DNA of 11,418 nucleotides, from contig JBHELT010000006.1 of NCBI GenBank assembly GCA_046262935.1, positions 1 through 11,418 on the forward strand, written 5' to 3'. A program made the translations under genes and the position numbers. Positions 7,035-11,418 of the stretch are shown piece after piece. A model generated the notes under the pieces. The model did no database searches. It saw only the letters and a program-made list of their open reading frames with translations, and was not told the DNA's origin. Each line of letters opens with the position of its first letter. Position 1 is the stretch's first letter. This DNA is from JBHELT01 sp046262935 (GTDB lineage: Bacteria; Actinomycetota; CADDZG01; JAHWKV01).

Positions 7035-7843
7035 CGTTTCACTTTCGCGATCGCCGAATCGATCATGAGATCGATCGTGCGCGCCGATCCCCCCGGGATC
7101 AGAGAGTTGCTTTCATCCGAAGCGTCGAGGTGCGCGATCTTCATGAAGAATTCTTGATTGCCAGCCGCCCCTTTGATGCGAGATGCGACGACGCCGTCCA
7201 CAGCGCCGCCTGCATCGCTGAAAGCGCTGGCAACTCGACTCAGAGCTTCTCGCCAAACGCCAGGGTCGATAACAACTCCCCCGATCGGAACCTCTCCGTC
7301 GGCAGCTTCGAATTGCGGTTTGATCAAAGCCACTGCATATAACCGACAAAGTTTGAATAGATGATCGCTCACCGTCGCAAGCGACATGAAACTCAGATCC
7401 GCAACCACGATGTCGCATCTTGTCTGTTGTTCGCCGATCGAGCGGATATTGGTGCGTTCGAGTAATTTCACCCGAGGATCATTTCGCAAACGCCAATCGA
7501 ACTGACCGTAACCAACATCGACGGCGATGACCGACGACGCGCCGCGGCTGAGCAGCACATCGGTGAATCCGCCCGATCCGGCTCCGGCATCCAGGCATGA
7601 GAGTCCGTAGACATCGAGCCCGAGGTCTTGCAAGGCGCCGTCGAGTTTGTCTCCGCCCCGCGAAGCGAATCGCTTTTCAGAAGAGATCGATATCGGCTCC
7701 GTACGCGACACCATGGTTCCCGGCACAACCGCACTCGAACCGTTCACGATCACCTTCTTCTCGGCGATCACAGTTCTTGCTGTCTCGATGTCCTGAACGA
7801 TCCCCCTATCGACGAGTTCGGAATCGAGACGGCGTCGAGCCAT
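7031..7843 (-). CDS. tlyA: TlyA-family 23S/16S rRNA 2'-O-methyltransferase (S4 + FtsJ-type domain)
   Basis: A 270-aa TlyA. In mycobacteria TlyA methylates 2'-O positions of C1409 (16S) and C1920 (23S), and its loss gives capreomycin resistance. An S4 RNA-binding domain occupies about residues 2-60 (RLDSELVDRGI, then ARTVIAEKKVIVNG). The linker SRGGDKL (61-67) leads into a Rossmann methyltransferase domain with SAM motif CLDAGAGSGGFTDVLL (83-98), DVGYGQFDWRLRNDPRV (109-125), ADLSFMSL (148-155), KPQFEA (175-180) and NQEFFMK (229-235), consistent with the K-D-K-E tetrad of 2'-O-methyltransferases. The ATG start lies three bases after the 59-aa gene, and no Shine-Dalgarno sequence is present. A tail of about 35 residues after the MTase core is extra and of unknown role. 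The full-length S4 domain suggests the type II form that can modify both subunits. Confidence 0.96.
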   Translation of the reverse strand: MARRRLDSELVDRGIVQDIETARTVIAEKKVIVNGSSAVVPGTMVSRTEPISISSEKRFASRGGDKLDGALQDLGLDVYGLSCLDAGAGSGGFTDVLLSRGASSVIAVDVGYGQFDWRLRNDPRVKLLERTNIRSIGEQQTRCDIVVADLSFMSLATVSDHLFKLCRLYAVALIKPQFEAADGEVPIGGVVIDPGVWREALSRVASAFSDAGGAVDGVVASRIKGAAGNQEFFMKIAHLDASDESNSLIPGGSARTIDLMIDSAIAKVKR

Positions 7844-7846
7844 CGG

Positions 7847-8026
7847 TCAGGAGGGCCGATCTTCATCCCGAAGCTCTGCGCTCGCACCAGCGATGGGCGT
7901 GTCCGGGTTGGAGGTCAACTCCAGTTGGTTAGTAAGGTCGTCAACCACGTCACTGAGTCTTTGAGCCTTGAGTTCCGGCGGAAGGTTCTCGATCTCGCTG
8001 ATCATTGCTGATGCGTCAGGTTCCAT
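7847..8026 (-). CDS. Small conserved hypothetical protein (59 aa), positional equivalent of Rv1693
   Basis: A 59-codon gene filling the gap between the M23 peptidase and tlyA. The peptide starts MEPDASAMISEIENLPPELK, continues AQRLSDVVDDLTNQLELT, and ends in an acidic, disordered stretch. The middle is one amphipathic helix with Leu/Val spacing, like the small proteins that sit just upstream of tlyA in many actinobacteria (Rv1693 is of similar size and position). The function is unknown and no domain is recognised. Support for it being real: correct strand, only a three-base gap to tlyA, a TANNNT box exactly one leaderless spacing before its ATG, and the conserved location. An internal ATG at codon 8 is a possible alternative start. 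Confidence 0.75.
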   Translation of the reverse strand: MEPDASAMISEIENLPPELKAQRLSDVVDDLTNQLELTSNPDTPIAGASAELRDEDRPS

Positions 8027-8039
8027 GTATGCGATTGTA
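8027..8039 (-). promoter_or_regulatory. Candidate leaderless promoter for the 59-aa gene / tlyA-nadK-steA operon
   Basis: On the minus strand TACAAT (8039-8034) is followed by seven bases (CGCATAC) and the ATG of the 59-aa gene. Five of six positions match TATAAT, and the spacing places transcription start on the A of ATG, the arrangement seen at leaderless actinobacterial genes. No good -35 element is seen 16-19 bases upstream. It lies in the 30-base gap after the M23 peptidase stop, so it could drive the whole six-gene run down to 1813. Confidence 0.5.
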
Positions 8040-8056
8040 AGGTGCCCGGCCCTGGA

Positions 8057-9019
8057 TCAGCGGACAGCTGCGAGCAAGGGGTACGAATTCACGGCTGCGC
8101 CTCCGCCGGGATGCCATTCGAAGTGAACATGGCACGCTCCCCCACGCGCGTCACCGGTGTTCCCATTGAAGCCGATAAGTTCGCCGGTGGTGACCGACTT
8201 GCCTTGATGTGCACTAGGCGCGTAACGGCTTAGATGGGCGTAGAAGAAAACGTCTCCGTTAGGGGCTCGCACCCAGGACATGATCCCGCCAAGGCCCCCT
8301 GAATGCATGTCGCTGATCGTCCCGTTCGTTACCGCGACCACGGGGGCCCCGCAGGGCGCCATGACGTCGGTGCCTTTGTGCCTTCGGCCTCCCGGCCGCG
8401 GCGCCCCCCAGGTGTTCGTGAAGGCGACCGGACCAATGATGGGAAGAGTGAATGAATCGAAGTTGCCATAGCGGGTCACCCTCTGAGCGCTCTTGGCTCC
8501 TTGGAACTGAGCTCTTAGTTGCTGAGCCTTCTCCGCCAACTGATCACCCAATACCTTCTGTCGCGCGATGGTCGCCGCCAAACCGGCCTTCAGCAGATCA
8601 GCTCGCCTCTGCGTGATCTTCAATCCCTCCACCAAGCGGGTATCACGATTGCCGGCCAATTCCAGCAACTCGATGCGGCGCATGAACCCACTCAGGTCGT
8701 TCGAGATGATCAGACCTTGAAGCAGATCGCCTAGCCCACCGGTCTTGTAGAGATAAGCCACTCTCGCTTTCAGGGCAACGGCCTTCTGCTTAGTGACCAC
8801 GTCCGCATCGGCCAAGTCGTGCTCCAACTTCGCCATCTTGTCGATCGAGACGGCTCGCTCGCTTTCGATGCGTGAATAATCTGCCGCCGTTTGATCCATC
8901 TGTTTCTGGATCGCGGCGGGGTCGGCGGCGTGAGCGCTGGCTGCAAACAGGTTCACCTCGAAAAGGAGAACGAGCACAAGCAGGCGCGCGGCGAATGAGA
9001 TGGTCGATGATCGGCGCAT
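8057..9019 (-). CDS. Secreted coiled-coil M23 (LytM-type) peptidoglycan endopeptidase
   Basis: A 320-aa exported protein. A signal peptide (MRRSS..., hydrophobic core about 10-25, AxA-type site near residues 28-32) precedes a long coiled-coil region (about 35-175, rich in Gln/Glu/Lys/Leu), as in EnvC-type and other division-linked peptidases. The C-terminal M23 domain (about 190-315) keeps the zinc site and catalytic residues: HKGTD (His214, Asp218), FYAHLS (His262) and CHVHFEW (His297, His299). It therefore looks catalytically competent, unlike the inactive LytM activators. Cys223 and Cys296 flank the active-site region and could form a disulfide. M23 enzymes cleave peptide cross-links in the wall. 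The gene ends 30 bases before the small gene that leads the tlyA-steA-mctB run, which suggests a role in septum splitting or wall remodelling. The coiled coil may be an autoinhibitory or partner-binding arm. Confidence 0.93.
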   Translation of the reverse strand: MRRSSTISFAARLLVLVLLFEVNLFAASAHAADPAAIQKQMDQTAADYSRIESERAVSIDKMAKLEHDLADADVVTKQKAVALKARVAYLYKTGGLGDLLQGLIISNDLSGFMRRIELLELAGNRDTRLVEGLKITQRRADLLKAGLAATIARQKVLGDQLAEKAQQLRAQFQGAKSAQRVTRYGNFDSFTLPIIGPVAFTNTWGAPRPGGRRHKGTDVMAPCGAPVVAVTNGTISDMHSGGLGGIMSWVRAPNGDVFFYAHLSRYAPSAHQGKSVTTGELIGFNGNTGDARGGACHVHFEWHPGGGAAVNSYPLLAAVR

Positions 9020-9031
9020 TGGGATGCCCCA

Positions 9032-9060
9032 AGGCTGTCAGCGCAGCCTCAGCCTGTCAA
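9032..9060 (-). promoter_or_regulatory. Possible promoter for the M23 peptidase gene
   Basis: On the minus strand a perfect TTGACA (9060-9055) is followed, after 17 bases, by CAGCCT (9037-9032), which keeps only the A2 and T6 of a -10 element. The ATG at 9019 is 12 bases further on, so the leader would be very short. A small inverted repeat (TTGGG/CCCAA, 9019-9032) overlaps the start. The remainder of the 105-base gap 9020-9124 shows only a weak hairpin. Confidence 0.3.
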
Positions 9061-9061
9061 A

Positions 9062-9075
9062 CGGGACCCATCCCG
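9062..9075 (-). terminator. Weak hairpin downstream of the phasin-like gene
   Basis: The minus strand reads CGGGA-TGGG-TCCCG followed by TTTG: a five-base-pair stem with a four-base loop and a very short T run. It lies 50 bases after the stop of the phasin-like gene and just before the TTGACA box. It could be a weak intrinsic terminator, but the stem and T run are shorter than usual. Confidence 0.2.
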
Positions 9076-9124
9076 AATCGAACGTCTGTTCGCCAGCCTT
9101 GCGAGATCCCCTGCCGAAAGGGCC

Positions 9125-9538
9125 CTAGGGCTTGCCTTTTGTACTCGAACGCTTGGCCGCCGCAGGTTTCGGCTTGGCGGTTGGCTTCTTTGCAGTAGCG
9201 GCAGGCTTCGACGACCCTTCGTTCAATCTCTTTGTTAGTCGGTCAAGATCTTCTTTGGTTGCGAGGCCGAAGACCCGCCTGTTCAAGCGGTCAAGGTCTT
9301 CCCGAGTTGCAAGACCGAGAGCTTTCACTTGGCGCTTTATCTCGCTCGTTATCAGCGAGCGAACCATCTCGGCGTTGTCCCTGCTTCGTTTGACGATGTC
9401 CTCGGCCAGGCCCGATACCTGCGAGGTTCTTAATTCTCCTCGCTTCGACAACTCCTTAGCGAATCGTTCGGCTTGCTGACGCGGTATCTCGGCGACACTC
9501 GAAGCGAGCTGTATCGCCGACCTGATCTGATCGAGCAT
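9125..9538 (-). CDS. Phasin-like coiled-coil protein with Lys/Ala/Pro-rich tail
   Basis: A 137-aa, almost wholly helical protein. Residues 1-70 form an amphipathic helix region (SVAEIPRQQAERFAKEL, then DIVKRSRDNAEMVRSLI) of the phasin or PHA-granule-associated type. Residues 74-105 are two copies of a 16-residue unit, LGLATREDLDRLNRRV and FGLATKEDLDRLTKRL, a pattern common in actinobacterial phasin-like proteins. The last 30 residues are a Lys/Ala/Pro/Ser/Thr tail reminiscent of PhaF or histone H1, which could bind nucleic acid. The start is the ATG at 9538 because a perfect AGGAGGT sits just before it; the frame stays open up to 9742, but that part is antisense to the rhomboid gene. Whether it coats polyhydroxyalkanoate or lipid granules is inference, as no PHA synthase is in the window. 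It is divergent from the rhomboid gene with a 54-base intergenic region. Confidence 0.8.
   Translation of the reverse strand: MLDQIRSAIQLASSVAEIPRQQAERFAKELSKRGELRTSQVSGLAEDIVKRSRDNAEMVRSLITSEIKRQVKALGLATREDLDRLNRRVFGLATKEDLDRLTKRLNEGSSKPAATAKKPTAKPKPAAAKRSSTKGKP
9224..9319 (-). repeat. Tandem 16-residue coding repeat in the phasin-like gene (two 48-base units)
   Basis: Residues 74-89 and 90-105 share GLAT(R/K)EDLDRL(N/T)(R/K)R(V/L). The two 48-base DNA units are similar but not identical, which suggests an old duplication kept for coiled-coil function, not a recent slippage event. Confidence 0.75.
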
Positions 9539-9541
9539 GTG

Positions 9542-9548
9542 ACCTCCT
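9542..9548 (-). promoter_or_regulatory. Strong Shine-Dalgarno sequence of the phasin-like gene
   Basis: The minus strand reads AGGAGGT ending three bases before the ATG at 9538. It is the only near-perfect ribosome binding site in the window and fixes the start of this gene. It suggests a leadered, strongly translated mRNA, unlike its neighbours. Confidence 0.85.
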
Positions 9549-9574
9549 AAAGAACCCATAAGACCGTTTGACGC

Positions 9575-9586
9575 AGGATATATCCT
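9575..9586. promoter_or_regulatory. 12-base perfect palindrome with back-to-back -10-like boxes between divergent genes
   Basis: AGGATATATCCT is fully self-complementary. On the plus strand TATCCT (9581-9586) is followed by six bases and then the GTG start of the rhomboid gene, which is leaderless spacing. On the minus strand the mirror-image TATCCT (9580-9575) would start a transcript about 30 bases upstream of the phasin-like ATG, leaving room for its Shine-Dalgarno site. It could be two overlapping promoters or an operator for a dimeric regulator. No well-spaced -35 boxes were seen. Confidence 0.45.
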
Positions 9587-9592
9587 CCCTGG

Positions 9593-10384
9593 GTGCTTCC
9601 CACCAACTCGCTCATCCCCCTGCACGATGAGAATCCCACCCAGCGCACGGCCTACGTGACTATCTTCTTGATCATCGCCAACATCCTCATCTTCTTTCTT
9701 TTGGAGCCGAACCTCGGTCAGATCCCACAGTGCTCCAACCAAGACGCCAACTGCCAGCAGCAGCAGTTAAAGGTCGCTGGTTTCCTTTGCAAGTGGGGCA
9801 CGGTCCCCAACCAGGTGACTTCGAAACCGGCCGAAGACCCCAAGATCTGCAGCCTGTTCCCTCACCGGGTTCGTTCGAGCCTCTTGGGCCTCATCACGAA
9901 TGTCTTCTTGCACGGGGGCCTGCTCCACCTGGGGGGCAACATGCTTTTTCTTTGGATATTCGGCAACAACATCGAAGATGTCCTTGGGAAGTTTCGTTAT
10001 GTCATCTTCTATCTGCTAAGTGGGGCCCTCGCATCGCTGACCCATGTCCTTGGCAATCCCCATGCCGATGTTCCAGCGATCGGCGCCAGCGGTGCGATCG
10101 CGGCCGTGCTCGGTGCATACATAGTTCTGTTCCCTAAGGCTCGCGTCACAACTTTGATCCCACTTGGCTTCATCTTCTTCACAAGGCGTATCCCTGCCGT
10201 TGTGGTGCTTGGCATCTGGTTCGCCTCGCAGTTCTTCATCGGGGCGGGCCAGCAGGCGGGCGGCGGAGTTGCGTGGCTCGCCCACGTAGGTGGCTTCGTT
10301 GCCGGCGTCGTTTTGATCTTTGTATTCGGAGGGTGGAGCAAGAGGCCGCGACCGTCGTTCGATCCCTATCGAAGATCGTATTAG
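9593..10384 (+). CDS. Rhomboid-family intramembrane serine protease
   Basis: A 263-aa polytopic protein that cleaves substrates within the membrane. The catalytic serine is in GASGAIAAVLG (Ser166 of GxSG) and the catalytic histidine in AHVGGFVAG (His231). The HGGLLHLGGNMLFLWIFG block (107-124) supplies the conserved His/His/Asn of the oxyanion region. About six membrane helices are present. The first (about 21-38) and second are separated by a long extracytoplasmic loop (39-92) with four cysteines (47, 54, 66, 86), probably a disulfide-stabilised L1-type insertion. The start is the GTG at 9593: LIPLHDENPTQRT is the usual N-terminal signature of this bacterial group, and a TATCCT box lies six bases upstream. 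The basic C-terminal tail is cytoplasmic. The gene converges with the HAD gene; stop codons overlap by four bases with no terminator between. Substrate unknown. Confidence 0.95.
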   Translation: MLPTNSLIPLHDENPTQRTAYVTIFLIIANILIFFLLEPNLGQIPQCSNQDANCQQQQLKVAGFLCKWGTVPNQVTSKPAEDPKICSLFPHRVRSSLLGLITNVFLHGGLLHLGGNMLFLWIFGNNIEDVLGKFRYVIFYLLSGALASLTHVLGNPHADVPAIGASGAIAAVLGAYIVLFPKARVTTLIPLGFIFFTRRIPAVVVLGIWFASQFFIGAGQQAGGGVAWLAHVGGFVAGVVLIFVFGGWSKRPRPSFDPYRRSY

Positions 10385-11163
10385 CCCTTAACCAGGTCCA
10401 GAAGTGATTCGTATATATAGGTAGGTTTCGGGTCGAATTCATCGGTCCTTGCCGCGACTCCTGTAAGGACGAGGGCAGAGTCCCATCCATTGCGTTCGGC
10501 CCCCAAGATGTCGGACTCAACGCGGTCTCCAACCATGAGGACTTTGTGACCTTCGAGCTTCTGCTGCGCCCTTTGCATCATCGGGGCCTCCGGCTTGCCA
10601 ACGACAACTGCCTGCTTACCGGATGCCGCTTCTAGGGCCGCCAGGATCGAACCCGTTCCCGGCTCGACTCCGCCGTCAACCGGCATGGTGACATCCCTGT
10701 TGAACGCGATGAACGTAGCTCCGGCGCGTATGGAATCCGAAGCCACCGTCAAGCGTTCGAAATCGAACGCGAGGTCGCGGCCCACCAACACGGCACCGGC
10801 ACTGTTGCCCTTGGTGACAGCAACGATGTCGAATAGTCCCCTGAACTGGTCAGCCACCGCATCGGTTCCCAAGATGAACGCAGGCCCGCCGATAAGATCG
10901 CGCTCATCAAGCCACCTAACGGCGACCTGAGCAGAAGACAGCACCTCGCGGCTATCTCTAATATGTATGCCGTCCTTTGCAAGCAGAGTCATAACGCGCG
11001 CCGGTATGTGACTGGCATTGTTGGTTAGGAAGAGCAGGCGCTTGTCGGCCTGGCGAAGAGTATCGATCGCCTCGCGGACTCCCTCGAGGACCTGACCACT
11101 GCGCCAGACCACGCCATCCAGATCGATGGCAAGCGCGTCGTAGTTATCAAGTACCGCGTTCAA
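10381..11163 (-). CDS. HAD superfamily phosphatase, NagD-like (subfamily IIA)
   Basis: A 260-aa cytoplasmic phosphatase, positional equivalent of Rv1692. HAD motifs are intact: DLDGV (14-18; Asp14 nucleophile, Asp16 acid/base), LTNN (46-49, motif II), Lys190 in VGKPEAPM (188-195, motif III) and GDRVESDILGA (212-222, motif IV). The cap domain between motifs II and III is of the C2a (NagD) type. The Mycobacterium homolog has been reported as a glycerol-3-phosphate phosphatase acting in lipid recycling; here the substrate is inferred only by position and family. The start is TTG at 11163, since an in-frame stop lies five codons upstream and no ATG or GTG occurs before the DLDGV motif. It shares TTGA with the stop of the preceding TPR gene, so translation is probably coupled. 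Confidence 0.93.
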   Translation of the reverse strand: MNAVLDNYDALAIDLDGVVWRSGQVLEGVREAIDTLRQADKRLLFLTNNASHIPARVMTLLAKDGIHIRDSREVLSSAQVAVRWLDERDLIGGPAFILGTDAVADQFRGLFDIVAVTKGNSAGAVLVGRDLAFDFERLTVASDSIRAGATFIAFNRDVTMPVDGGVEPGTGSILAALEAASGKQAVVVGKPEAPMMQRAQQKLEGHKVLMVGDRVESDILGAERNGWDSALVLTGVAARTDEFDPKPTYIYESLLDLVKG

Positions 11164-11418
11164 CCGGCCAGGCGATCATGAGCGGATCTGTAGTCATCTG
11201 AATCGGGCCGCATGGCCATCGCGATCTTCAGCAGTCCCAGGGCCGCAACTTTGTTGCCTAACCTTGCCTTGCAAAGTGCAAGACCGAAGTGTGCGTAATG
11301 ATCGGCCGGATCGAGTTCGATCGTCCTTTCGAATTCGGCCGCAGCCTTCGAAGTTTGTCCACTGTTGTAAAGCGCGCGGGCCAGATGTTCATGGATGGAA
11401 GACTTGAGCGGCTCTTGC
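11160..11418 (-). CDS. TPR-repeat protein, C-terminal fragment (runs off the right edge)
   Basis: Eighty-five in-frame codons plus a TGA stop, with the N-terminus outside the window. The visible peptide contains two tetratricopeptide units: HLARALYNSGQTSKAAAEF followed by ERTIELDPADHY, then AHFGLALCKARLGNKVAALG followed by LLKIAMAMRPDS. The signature residues (ALYNSG, A..EF, LDP) are clear. In M. tuberculosis a TPR protein (Rv1691) also lies directly before the HAD phosphatase, so this is its likely counterpart. Such proteins act as protein-protein adaptors; the partner is unknown. The stop overlaps the TTG start of the HAD gene by four bases. Confidence 0.88.
   Translation of the reverse strand, partial: QEPLKSSIHEHLARALYNSGQTSKAAAEFERTIELDPADHYAHFGLALCKARLGNKVAALGLLKIAMAMRPDSDDYRSAHDRLAG

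Noticed and set aside
7628..8011. 127-aa plus-strand frame opposite tlyA and the 59-aa gene
   Set aside because: It has no family similarity and lies antisense to a clear tlyA 5' end.
9019..9032. Inverted repeat TTGGG-ATGC-CCCAA over the M23 start codon as a regulatory hairpin
   Set aside because: A five-base stem with a four-base loop is expected by chance at this base composition, and the putative leader is too short to fold reliably.
9132..9479. 115-aa plus-strand frame with an internal repeat
   Set aside because: The repeat is only the complement of the duplicated coiled-coil unit in the phasin-like gene.
9539..9742. N-terminal extension of the phasin-like frame to 205 residues
   Set aside because: It is antisense to the rhomboid gene, and a perfect Shine-Dalgarno site fixes the start at 9538.
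1..11418. Mobile element, CRISPR array, tRNA or phage remnant
   Set aside because: No terminal inverted repeats, transposase or integrase motifs, spaced direct repeats or tRNA-like cloverleaf were seen; coding sequence fills nearly all of the window.

Overview
The window looks like a chromosomal housekeeping and cell-envelope locus from an actinobacterium. The strongest evidence is gene order. On the minus strand a TPR protein, a NagD-like HAD phosphatase, a tiny protein, tlyA, nadK, steA, an mctB/steB-type gene and (after some extra genes) pyrG follow the order known from Mycobacterium and Corynebacterium (Rv1691-Rv1699 in M. tuberculosis). GC content appears mid-50s percent. Most genes lack a Shine-Dalgarno sequence and start in a 4-base overlap, a few bases after the previous stop, or just after a -10-like box. 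This suits a moderate-GC lineage with much leaderless or coupled translation; Acidimicrobiia is a guess. I saw no frameshifts, phage genes, insertion sequences, tRNAs, rRNAs or CRISPR arrays.

Layout, following minus-strand transcription from the right edge: a partial TPR gene (11160-11418) and a HAD phosphatase (10381-11163, TTG start). A plus-strand rhomboid protease (9593-10384) meets the HAD gene tail to tail and diverges from a minus-strand phasin-like gene (9125-9538). Next is a secreted coiled-coil M23 peptidase (8057-9019). Then comes a compact six-gene run, 8026 to 1813: a 59-aa protein, tlyA, nadK, steA, mctB/steB, and a large membrane protein with an alkaline-phosphatase-like ectodomain. 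The gaps in this run are 3, -4, 9, 3 and -4 bases. A plus-strand family 2 glycosyltransferase (1173-1865) is wedged between this run and a minus-strand MraY/WecA-like membrane protein (269-1174), overlapping both. The 5' end of pyrG (1-204) closes the window.

How the genes may work together: tlyA (rRNA 2'-O-methylation), nadK (NADP supply) and pyrG (CTP supply) are housekeeping genes. steA and the mctB/steB gene, the M23 peptidase, the degenerate AlkP-like membrane protein, the soluble glycosyltransferase and the MraY-like protein form a plausible envelope or cell-separation module. SteA/SteB act in the cell-separation pathway of Corynebacterineae. The other members suggest an uncharacterised lipid-linked glycan step beside it, which is inference. 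The most unusual points are the antiparallel glycosyltransferase inside the minus-strand cluster, the altered catalytic motif of the MraY-like protein, the metal-site-poor AlkP domain, the absence of recN between nadK and steA, and a strong excess of GATC and CGATCG throughout.
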